Shown: one piece after another, positions 1 to 12,200 of the stretch | Layout of the letters: each line of letters opens with the position of its first letter | Position numbering within the stretch: the stretch's first letter is position 1 | Assembly: GCA_028565635.1 (NCBI GenBank) | Contig: JAOXYB010020371.1 | Coordinates: 1 to 17,566 of the forward strand | Reading direction: 5' to 3' | Source: Phoronis ovalis | Taxonomy: Eukaryota > Phoronida > Phoronidae | Length of the DNA stretch: 17,566 nucleotides | Program-made: the position numbers and the translations under genes | Notes under the pieces: generated by a model | What the model saw: the letters and a program-made list of their open reading frames with translations, nothing else | The model's database searches: none | What the model was told of the DNA's origin: nothing

Positions 1-120
1 TGTAGATTTAACTCACCCTTGCAGTGCTGTACTATATTTTGCATGTAGATTTAACTCACCCTTGCAGTGCTGTACTATATTTTGCATGTAGATTTAACTC
101 ACCCTTGCAGTGCTGTACTA
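1..120. repeat. 43-bp tandem repeat, 2.8 copies, spanning a 5' splice site
   Basis: Copies run 1-43, 44-86 and 87-120 (34 bases), with no mismatch seen. Each contains the last bases of exon 19 and the donor GTGAGT on the minus strand. The repeat may continue past the left edge. Confidence 0.95.
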
Positions 121-212
121 CTTTTGCCCACAGTTTGTTTTTGTTTAAGATCCGATGATTACCAATGATAAACAAATGATTTCTTGCTCTAGTTAGTGCA
201 ACATTGGTGCGT
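103..212 (-). CDS. ZGRF1: ZGRF1 exon 19 of window: motif VI; donor lies in a tandem repeat
   Basis: 110 bases, phase 2 in, phase 1 out, coding RTNVALTRARNHLFIIG (motif VI; the Arg contacts ATP gamma-phosphate in this family) and KLWAKVVQHCK. The nearest donor is GTGAGT at 102. Identical donors recur at 59 and 16 because the exon end and donor are copied in a 43-bp tandem repeat. Family members have a short tail after this point, so one or more final exons are expected left of the window. Acceptor TTTTGTAG. Confidence 0.93.
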
Positions 213-3200
213 CTACAAAACCACAACAAATGGCTACGTAAAAACTGGTACAAAAACATGAACAGAATATGAATCTGCAGATAACAGGAAGAAATTTAGT
301 CTACACTTCTTATATTATGCCTCTTCACTTACAATGCTCCGACAACATGACAGCACTCGCGAGTAGTCAACGTCGTCCTCTCTGACCTTGGAGGGATGCT
401 GAACAAAACCTAGGTCTACATTTCAAATAATTTTAAAATTATAGCAACATCAAATGTTATGTTAAATATGGATTAGAAATGTCATATTTCGTGAGTTTAC
501 TAAATATAAAATCAATAGTAGGTCTGCTTTGAAAATAGCAAGTGCTGCCAGAAACTTGTCAAAGTTCATGCTTCAACCTTAAGGAACAAGACCTGTAAAG
601 CAACTCCTTTGACTGGCTGATGGATAATTAGTGAAGTGTTCTTCTCCCATTAGGTTTGGCATAAAAAATATCAATTAAATCAATACTCTTAACAATTAAC
701 CATCAAATAAAGGATAGCGAAGAGGGACATTTTTATTAAGTGTTACATGTCAAAATACTTACTTGTCAGAGTCTATAAATCCAACATAATCTGTCCGCAC
801 ACATGATAATATGATCACAGATTTTTCGCCTCCCTGAAACGCATCCACTGTAGAAATTTGAATGGCTTTTAATTCACTATGATCTGTTACCCTGAAATAG
901 AGAACTAACGAATTTCACTCTGAATATTATCAAAGTTAGGAAACTGGAACAGAACTTTTACCTGTGACAGAAATCCGACTTTAATATGTTACTCCATGCA
1001 GCTTCAACTGAACTTATCACTGTAGTTTGGTGCTACTCAATGGTGATACAGAACAGCCAAATAAATAAATCAACCGACAGAGCATTACTAAGATAAAGAA
1101 GACTACCATATACCATACTATAATGGTATTACAAACAGCCGTCTTGGATAATGGACAGTGCCAGCCTCTTAAATGGGTTTTATGTTGTCTGTTGACACTG
1201 TCTCTGCAGTCAGGCTATTCCATACAGGAATTGTTCTCCCAAAGAAGTCATATGTCTGGATATTACAATTACTGCTTGTAGATTTCTACTTGGATTGATG
1301 ATTGCTGAATGTACTGGAATAACTGTTGGAAGAATACTGATGTTCATGCTGGGTCCTATAGAACATGCATGCATCATGAAGTGTTCTTTCTCACAGCCAA
1401 CTTTTCAATCGAAAGTAACTACTATGTACGTTAACTGATGGAATCGCATAAGAAAACATCATAAAACTAGCACGCCGATACCTATAAAGCTTACCTACCC
1501 CCTCCTCTTGTAATTCAAACTTTAACTGCCTTACTTTTAAGGTTCCAACCTGTGGCATTTTTTTGTAAAGATTGTGAAACTAATTTTAAAATAACTATAC
1601 TATATACAGTTTCCATGTAACTTCCCACAGAATTGTTATCAGATATTTCCAGTGTACTTCACAGACTAAACAAATCCACAGATAGCCATACTAATTCCTC
1701 AGTGATTAATTCGTCACTAATGGATGACTTTCTTTACAAACAGAGGGAAAACCTGGCACATGTATTACCTGCTGTTTAGCAACTCAGTGTATATCCTGGT
1801 CGCCTGAGACTTATATAATGTAATAACACCAATACTCTGAGCTTCCACGCCACTAGACACCAAGGCTTCGATAAGAAATATTACAAATTCAACCTCCCTT
1901 TCATTGTAATAGCTGTTACTATGGTCACATGTCTCTCGTCCATCAGCAACATCAAAGAAACATAACGTAGGAAAGTCCTGTTAGAAAAAAGTATAATTAG
2001 AACTAACAACGTTAAAGTTGTAGTCCTGCTAATTTTCTCTATAAGTGATGTATGAATACATGATATGTATGTCTTCATATAGTAAATTAATCTTCTATTT
2101 AAACTTAAGTCCACTAGATGATAAATGACGTAAAATATTAACGCTAGGAGAGAACACAGAAAGAGAACCTGGCAACAATTACAAATGTCGCTATTAAAGC
2201 TTTTTTACTGGAAAGGTAGATGGCAGCCAGTTTTCAACTGACAATAATTGCGTACTTTACCATTTGTGCTCAAACATCAAAGGTAAAGTGTAAAAGTAAA
2301 AGTAAAAGTAAAGTTGCCAAAGCAGCAATTCCTTGACATACTATGTTCCAGTACTGATTCTTACAATTAACCCATGCCAAAATCTTAAAAAATTGCAGTA
2401 AGTTGATGAATACAAAATATACAGTACTAGACAGACTTACAGCTAAACATGGTCTGTCAGTTTCTGTTACTCCATCAATCAACTGTCCTCTATAAAATAA
2501 GTGGTTTGATATGGCACTGATACGAGGATGACACCTGTACTGTGTTCTCAACAGTGCTGGAGAGTGACCCTACAATATAATCAATACACTATATATAATG
2601 CAATATAATAATGCTACAAAAGATGCTAGGAAACAATGTTAAGTGCGGGACTCTGAAGTAGTAATCACACTCGAGTGTTATTTTTTTGTTGCAAAAGATC
2701 GAACAGATATAATAAAACTATTTGTACAGAAAATAAAAAGAATGCAAAAAATGTCTGTTCTTCTAATTTTTTTTTTAGAGGTTCCAGACAATGCCAGGAA
2801 ATACACAGGTTTACATCTTAAAACCCAAAAAGCTCCTACTTTAGTTGCCTAATAAAATGCATAGTTCTCTGATCTTTCCCCTGTTGCAAATTGGCATGTT
2901 GTAACAAAAAGAAGATGATTTGGGGATGTCAAAATAATCAAATAACATTATGGCCTCATCTCAGATACGACAGGAAATTTCCAGCTCTCAACCTAGTGAC
3001 TGAACCACTGAGCTAACTGACCAACAATTTACCATAAGAATAAGCCTATCAAACATGGTCTGTTCCAGTCCTAGTTCATGGCTGCATTCTGAGCCTTGTA
3101 TTGTTGGATTCAGCTGTTTGGGATCGCCGACCAATACCAGTTTCTCGCAGTCAAATTTTGCTATGGGTAGCAGTGAGGCAGGTTCTGTCATTTGACTGCA

Positions 3201-6200
3201 TTCATCTAACAGTACGGTGTAGAATCTCACGTCTTTTAAACATGGGAATGAACAAGCAGCACAAGTAACGCCAACCACTCGAACTTGACCCAATTTCTGA
3301 AGAAGAAAAATTGGGATTATGGTATATTAAATCATGCAATGATAGGTTTCTCCAAACTTAGCATATCTTAAGACTAATATTGCAAGCAAGTTTAGATTAA
3401 ATTTAGATTTATGATAGACTTAAGACAGCTTTGAGAAACCTATCTGGCTCCAAAAATTCTCCACCACAGACTGTAAATCAAATTTATTATTAATTTTTCC
3501 ATTATAACTTCTACCTTCGTATCCTACAAGAAATCAAAAGTTTTGAACACTCTGGCATTGTAGAAGTAATTACAGAGATTTATATTACATAACTCATGTA
3601 CACAAGCTCATCACATGGTGAACCACATGTCATATAGGCATTTGGTGGTCACTGTATACATATTCAAGCACTCATACTGCGAGTTGCTATCGCATAACGC
3701 AAATTCGATTTTTATGACTTGATGACTTATTGATTGCAATACTTTAACTGAACAAATGTATACACACTTTTTCAGATTTAAACTACTCTTATTGTTTAGA
3801 CACTGAATTTAAAGAAAGCAATGATTGTTGGGAGTTAAACTTTAGTTTCCATCATGTGATTCCAATTTGCATGGAAAGTCATACTGAAAAAGAATGTCCC
3901 TCTCTGATGGAAATACTTCCAAATCTGTGCATACCCTGAGCCAGCCAGATGTGTTATATGCCCTTCAGATTCTTGACCGATATAGTGTGACATTTTGATA
4001 CTGAAAGATATATTGTGACATTTTGATGCTGAAAGTTTCAATACAATTTCGTATAATTATGTTATTTATTCAGCAGCATGTTGTAGGGTGACATCAAAGT
4101 GACATAAGTTGACAAAATAGAAACATACCCGTCTGTTCTCTCCAAGTCGCTGTTTTTCAATACTCTTTCTTACATGTACCTTTTCAGAGGGAGTTAAATC
4201 GGATTTTAGGATTGCCTGTAACTCTTTTAATTCTTGGTTCTCTGTACCACTAGCATGTACACTGCAGTCAAATATACAAAATGAGAAAATGTTTTTTAAT
4301 ACAATATTATGGTAAAATCAAATAATTTTTGAACAATACCAAAATTGTTTGCACTAAACAGTACAATACACAATATAATAGGACCATTCCAGTTAAAGTT
4401 TTAAGTCTCGTCCATCCGGGGATTTTGTGAGAAAATGTGAGGTATGAGGATTAGCCACGCATTCTCCCACAATTAATGCCTTGAAAAAATTAATCATTAT
4501 TTTTTAAGAAATTGTATTTGTCCAGTTTTAAAAATTTCCATTTTCCAAATTCATGGAGCATTTACAGCAATAGTTTACTCATTTAGAAGCAGTACAAACA
4601 CCACGATAATTTTATTCATAAAGGATACTACTTTAAAGAGTGCTGATATAGGCCAGAAAGGGTGCTATTCTTGTTTCATGGTATGGCTAACCGCATCTAA
4701 CAAACACAAAAACGACACAGGTTAAATCGTCCGCATAGTAATATGTAAAAGTAATATAGTTGCTATTTATAGCTGTAACATTAACAATGGATATATCCAG
4801 ATCAGACGAAAATTGTTTATTTTCATTTCTTACCTGAAGGGGAGAACAGGTTTAGCAATTTTCTTCAAACTACCGACACGGACAAAGTCGTCAAAACCAA
4901 GATCTAATAAACCAAGTAATATTCTATCCACGGCCACATTAGTGTTGGAAGATATCAAAATCTTTCTACTAGCAGGAACTCCAGGCATGTAGTCGTCATC
5001 CATTTTGAATATATTTATTAAGAATAAGACAACAACAGCTAACAGATAACTTTTACCAGCACCAAACGCACCTGGAAATAAACAGGAGAAAAAAGTTTGA
5101 AAACTTGATGAGCTTCAATAAAAGCAGATGGTTTTCCTAATCAGGACAGGTTGCTAGTATTGATGAAAAGACGTTGCGGTCGAAAAATAAGATGTTTGCC
5201 TCTTTGCCTAAACAATCAAGAACTAAATTTAAGATTATCTCTGATTGGCTAATAAACTACTGACATCATATCTGCCCATCAAAGAAAAGAGAGGATGCAT
5301 TTTAATTAGGCAAACTCTAGACTTAAAAGAGAAATGTTACAAGAACTCTATCCAAATTAAGTTTTTCATTCCACAGTTAACCAAATTCTAATTTCATGGA
5401 GAATTATCAACGGATGCTCTAGCAAATTTGTCCTAAAGATGTATTGATTTACAGATTGAAGTAAACTGATAGCTAGTACCATTAACTATGGTTCGGTAAT
5501 GTCAGACATACCATGAATTAGAGTGACTGCCTCAGAATTTGACCCAGGTCTAGTATCAAACATTCCAGCAATATTCATCAAGGCTTTAGACTGGTCACTG
5601 TTTAACTTGTACAAAATAATGAATGAATCAATTAATGCCATCACATTCTCCCAAGGAGCATGGAATGCTGAGATGCTGTTGACTTCCAAGGGTGTTACAA
5701 ATCCACCTGGTAAAAATGAAGCACAGATTTTAACTATCACTGTCACTTTACACTAAATTTGTCTAAGCATTATTTTTTTATGTTTTTTTTTGAAATAGAA
5801 ACTTTATTTTAACTAGACTTGCTCAAGTCCTTCTGGACTATTTTTGTTATTATTTAATTGATTACTTACTATTATATTATATATCTTTGATGTGAATAAA
5901 ACACCCGAATTACAAAAATTTGTTTTATTTATATATTTTCCTGCTTTCCATATGTACCCGGTGTTTGCCATCCAGAACGGCTAACACTCAACATATATAT
6001 GATAGTAAAAAAAAAAAAAATTTCAAGATAATGAAAAACACTGATGTAAAAGACATAAAAAAGAGAAATAAACATTAAAACAATTTTTTTTAAAAGTCCA
6101 CAAGGGCTTGAGCAAGTCTATATTTTAACCACTTTTAATTTAAAATAATTTGGATGTAGTAAAATCATCCAAAGAAATAAGTAATTCAAACACAGGTTTT

Positions 6201-9200
6201 ATTAGTGACTATTAGATATTTTGAATTAATCATCTATTTTCAAAATGATGTTTTCTTTGTGGTTTGTATTTATAACTATTATAAATTGTAATATCTCAAA
6301 TCAGTCTTTATGACCAGCTTATGACACCGACAGCTGGTGGCAAAAGTTAAGACTGATTACTTAATATTTGGTTGGAGTAGCTTCACCTCTAGTTTGACTT
6401 GTGCTAGGCTTTCTACTGAGGAGATGTGGCAAAACTGGCAGACATCTTGGATTTAGTTGCTCTCGTAGATTAGACAAGCAAGAGAGTTCTGTTGACACAT
6501 TGCCTGCATGAACAGCGTGACATATGCTATTACTGGACCAATTAGCTGATGAGTAACCTGCAGTTGGTTCAATTTCTACTTCATTATCTGAGTTAGGTCC
6601 ATAGTAAACGCTTCTTGCAATAAACATACTACCAGATTGAAAGTTAAGAGTGGATGACACAATCCACAAATCATCTTTTGAATAAACAGCAGAATTTTCT
6701 TTTCTGGATAACTTCAAAAACATTACTTTCTTGCCAGTGTCTAAATCATATTGTTTCCTCTTTCTCCACGTTGGTGATTTCATCCAGTTACTTTTAGCAA
6801 TATCCTGGTAGGATTTTTTAAGCAGCATACATTCACAGTATATATGAACACCTTGTCCTTTCATATAGGCACTGATGCTAGCAGGATCATTGAGTTCCAT
6901 GGTTTTGTTACTGGAGGCATACTTGTTTGATGATGTTTGATCTGTCCATACAAAGAACTTGCACTGCTCATTTCTTGCTGCATTGCAAGCATAAAAATAC
7001 CTTCCCTAAAAGAGATGAACAAATCAGATAAGTTTCGCTGCCTGGTAATAATTCACACAGTAACATTCTCTATTTTCTGTCAGAGCACTGCCAGGTAATT
7101 CACATAGTATATAATGAATCGTGTGCTTGCACCCCTGTCTGTTTATGCATAGTAAATTTAATGCGTTTTACAGAAAAATAGTCACACTTGATTTGTAGAT
7201 GTCTATCTTTTTATGTACCTTATTTGGCCCTTCCTTCTTGACTTGAACTATTTTTGAAGGCTGACCATGTTGGCACGGGGGATTATTGCTACGACTGACG
7301 TTCGCACTTGAACGGATGACCCTTCCATCTTCATAACCTGATAAGTTGATAGAAATAAAGTCAAAAATCTGTGTAATCATGTTCCACTTGAGTCCATTTT
7401 TTGTAGTTTTTATACTTTTAGTACATTATTTGAATTCACAAATTAATTTTAGAAAATTACAATAATTATATTTTCAAGTTTGCTTAACACAGCTGCACAC
7501 ATAACATGCAATAGGATAGTCTAATTGGAGGAATACAATGTAAAACTCCACACAAATCATGTAGTATTTTATACTATTATCAGCAAATGCATGCAAGTGT
7601 TTAGGTATTATTCACTATTATATTCTACAAACATATATCTGCAAAATGTTATACAGAAAACATTCTGACCACATGGCGGATCTGAGAATCGCAATGACAA
7701 AATTTGGCAAACTTAAGGTCATACACACATTACTGTTCCACATTGTTAAATCAGATGGAAAAATTGGCCTTCAAAATAAAATCAGAAAGCGCTACAGTTT
7801 TGTCTGTAGACATTTTCCAGACGACAGTCATTTTTGGCAAAGCAAAAATTTATTGAAGAACAAAACTTTCAAGATCAATGTTTGTGAATTTACTGTCTAA
7901 GCAACAGTAGAGCCACCTAGTTGTAAAAATAGTTTACCTGATATGTCAACTTTATCCAAGGCATTGTGCAGATTTTTTGATAATTCAAACAGAATTATAT
8001 TGATGTGTTCTGTAAGAGCAGCAGATAGAGTTTTCCTATATTCTTGAAAATTGTTAAATTTGGGAGTGAACACTATTTCTCTGCTTGGTAATGGCTGGCC
8101 TGTCACTTCTTCCTTGCCTGGAAACTTCAGATTGCCTGTTCCACACTGGAACAAAAGAATTTATTTCTTGTATTACCTACTAGTAAATATTTTTCCTACA
8201 GGTAATTCTTAAAATAAAGCACTTGAATCAACCACTCACCATTTTAAAAATCAGATGTATAACACAGAACACAAAAACATTAGTGAGAAAGGAGTATGAA
8301 TAATTATTTAAATAATGAGAAATCTAGGGATAGTATATAATTTCTAGGATGTCGTGTAATTTTACAGGCACTAAAATGTAAACATAATAGGTATATTGAT
8401 GCATTCAATTATTTAACATAGTTCTCACATGTGACATTAGTATAAACAAAGGATCGTCAACTAATTCATATTTAGTTTGTTGTCGGTTAAAAAAAACAAA
8501 CTTACAGCAGATCTTCTTGGCTCGGCTGGATTTCGAAACTGTGACAAAGATGACGACACACTGTAATTACCAGTAGTCTGAGATTCTACCATTCGAGGAA
8601 CTTTAAATCGTGAACTTCCATTACCGTGACAAGACTCTTCAGCTTCCCTATGTTTCAGATCAATTTGTGACAGACTCGAGTTCTTGGTATGTGAATTTAT
8701 TGCCAAACGTTCCTGTGTGGAACTACAACAATAATTTTCAAATCTTTTTGGAGACAACTTATCACTTAAGACATGCTCAACTTCTGACCGCTGACATTCT
8801 GAAGCATCTTTTACAGTTGAAATTTTACCTTCTGCTGGCACTTTGGGTGCGTCTTCTTGAAATTTTGTCCACTTTGATGCAGTTATATCTTTTTCTATTT
8901 CTACTTGTGTAGCATCTTCTTCCTCTAGGGTGTTAATAGTGTTTACGATACAACAACCTGCAGGACTATTGGAGTTACAAACATCAGAACGAAACATTTT
9001 TGGAACAGCATATTCAGTAGGTCCAGACTGTCCGATTTTGGCAAGGTTGGCTTTGCCTTCAAAAGTGCTATTGGCATTTTGTGAACTATACAGAGAATAA
9101 AAATTTGATGGAAGCACTAGCTGTCTCAAGTTCTGTTTTATACTTCCATCCAAGACATTGCCACTGAGACTAGGATCTCTTCCAGAAAGAATAGAATGAA

Positions 9201-12200
9201 CTTCTAATGGTTTTCTTATTTGCCTAGTATCATAAACAGGTTGGATATTAGGATTCTCTAAATATCGAAGACTATTTTTAGTATTTCCTTGTAAAACATT
9301 GCCACCATGATTTTCTTTATCACAATCACTCCATGGTGTCTCCATACTCAAATCCAAAGAATCTTGACTGTTATTCAGCAGACAGCAGAAATTTGATGGA
9401 ACATCTACTGCAGGTTCCGATTTAATTGGTTGCATTTCTCTTCTCTTGAGTTGGCAGGTACTAGGAGTCTGTTCGGACATCGGCACATTTTTACTATTCA
9501 AAAACATCTTTATGGTGCTGCTCTCTTCAAAGCAATGTTGTAAAGCAAGATTTCCTTTGGCCAATGGATCAAGGTACTGATTACTATTGGTATTGTTAGG
9601 GACGTGATGGAATTTGGGGTAAGACTGTTTTAAAATCTGATCAGCTGACATAAGCATATTTTCACTGCTTAAAAAGTCCCCAGACCTAACACTCTCATTC
9701 ATATACATTGGTACTTCAGGAGATGAATTTTCATCAGTTAACAGAGAGACACTTGGGACTTGTTGATTAATATTCGGACTAGGCAATACAGTACCGGGTA
9801 CAGCTTGCAAAGGAGAAACGTCCATCTTGGAATAGTCAAGTGGCTAAAACAGCAAAGAACCAGGTTTATAAATAGTCAGTTTAAAATTCCTCAATGTAAT
9901 AAAATACGTATAATTAAATAAAATATAAAATGTGATACAAAATAAGGAAACTAATAAAGTTTAAACAGATAAAATCCTAATAAATTCATTACTGATTGAT
10001 TGATGCTATTTTTGTCGGGTGGCATCACCTGCAATCATGGGTACATTGCAGAAGTAAAAAAACAGCTATTGACAAAGCTTTTTTTTAAATGGCCTGAAGT
10101 ATCTTTATAAATCTAGATATGTCTTTAATTAATCAAGATCTTGTGCTTCACCAAAGTTATTATTACATACATGTGATCAAGCAAAACTGAGAAGCATGAT
10201 TTGGAAAAAGACATCTTATTACCCAGACATTTTTCCAGTCCAGTGTAAATGGATCATCATCCTTGTTTGGCCATTGATGAAGTCTGGGTTTCTCATCAGA
10301 TGTGTCTATCCAATATAAGCTTTGTTCTTCTGCAAATAAAAAAGTAATTGTTCATGCAAAAACCAGTTTCAACAAATCCTGAAGATACAAAAAAGAAACA
10401 ATGAAATATAACAGCAAACCTGTGTTTGCCTCTGTTACTGGGTCCAATAAAATTTCTGTTGTACCTGACACTTTTTGCGCACCATCAGATACGCGAGTAC
10501 TGTCACCTGCTGGTTCTCTTTTGGCAATGTTTGAGCTCACCATACCACTTAGGGTATAACACTGAAGTTTACACTGTACCTGTAAAATCCATATACACTT
10601 TAGGAAAACATGTTCTAGCCATTAGATCTAGTAGGATCTGTTACAAATAAGATGGTGTAAAATCAAAATCGAACTATATGTACAGCTTTAGCAATAGGAG
10701 ATACATGTTACCAACTATACATATGCTATATTACAGTACATAAGCCTATCAAATGTTAATACATGGAATGAAGTACATGTTTTGCTATTAAATGCACTCT
10801 CTGACAATACATACACGAGTTGCCATGCTTCTTATTTCACCCTCATTCTGCTCTGATGTAAGCATTTCAGTGCCATATTCTTCAAAACTTTCAGAGGGAT
10901 GGGGAAGTGAGGCATTTCTTTGTCGCACACAATTGACAGTTCCTAAGTGACAAATACTCAATTCAATAAGTTTGTTAAATGTATCCCTATGCTAGTTTAC
11001 ATTTCAAGTTGTTGTGTATACAATAATTTGAACAAAATAGCTACCTAACGCATTCCACTATTGCCACTAAAGCCTTAACATTTTGGGCAATGGATATTAG
11101 AAATTAACATATTATTACTATTAGGTACTGTTGGTATACGACAACTTTTGAATTTGGAGACTTCATCTTTAATGTCATTAGATGTATAAAATATGGCAAG
11201 AGTTATAAGTAAGTTTGTGGTCATGTACGTGTCAATTTCAAAGATTACAGATTAATAGGTTATTTCAAAGAATCTTACTCAAATTACATGACTGTACAGA
11301 TGTTGTTCTCCTCTTAATCATATAACACATCACACATCTATGAATACGACATCACATACCTATTAACGTGACACTACATCCCAAAAAGATAACAGCAGTT
11401 AACGTCTTATGTGATAACCAAGTTACCCATCAATGAAACTTACACTGTAACTAATATAATGGTGACTAACAAAACAAATGGAAGTTTTACGGCTATCAGG
11501 CTATCTTGCACTGACAATGATAACTGATGGCGGACTCACAATGCATGGTGACACCTACCACTAGCTTCTCTCGTAATAGTATCGGTAGATCTAATAACAG
11601 GTGCTTCATCATATCCACGTACTGCAAAATCACCTTGCTTTCTGTTATCCTGAAATGATTGCCCACTTCTTCGTAATGTTTCTGAGAAATTCAAACCAGC
11701 AGGTCTCCCAGAATTTTCTGCAGCAGCAAGATAATCTTGGTATTCAGGTATTATGCCTCTTTCACTGCTATCTGGAAATGGCTTCTGAAACCTAGAGTTA
11801 CTTCTGTCACTGTGACATATTTGCCTGTTTTGTTTAAATTCCTGTGGGACATAATTTCTTTCTACATAAATGCCTCCTAAACGTGGACTGTCATTGAACC
11901 CGAAGGCTATTTGCTCATTTTCCATACTACCTTTTAAGGCATCATGTATCACACCTTTTTCATTACTCTCAGGTAACAATTTGTAATTTGTAGATGGCAT
12001 TGCAGCAATTTGTGACAAATTTTCAAAAATACAAGGTCTCTTAATTTGCCTAATTCCCGGAAAAGCCTTTTTTAATGGTTGTCCTACACATGCTTCATCT
12101 GCCTTTTTATTTGTATTGTATAAGATCTCAGTATTAATAGAATTAGGTTCACTGCTTACTGGTGCAATACTCTGCAACTCTTCGCCACTATCAATGGATT

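Noticed and set aside
1-120. Direct repeats resembling a CRISPR array
   Set aside because: The copies adjoin with no spacers and include exon and splice-site sequence in a eukaryotic gene.
2950-3023. A functional tRNA gene
   Set aside because: The A-box is perfect but the B-box, T-arm and acceptor stem pairing are missing, so a SINE fragment is the better reading.
7646-7900. 84-codon plus-strand open frame in an intron
   Set aside because: No recognised motif, no splice or promoter context; length is compatible with chance. The RHFPDD text faintly recalls THAP-type fingers but the Cys/His spacing does not fit.
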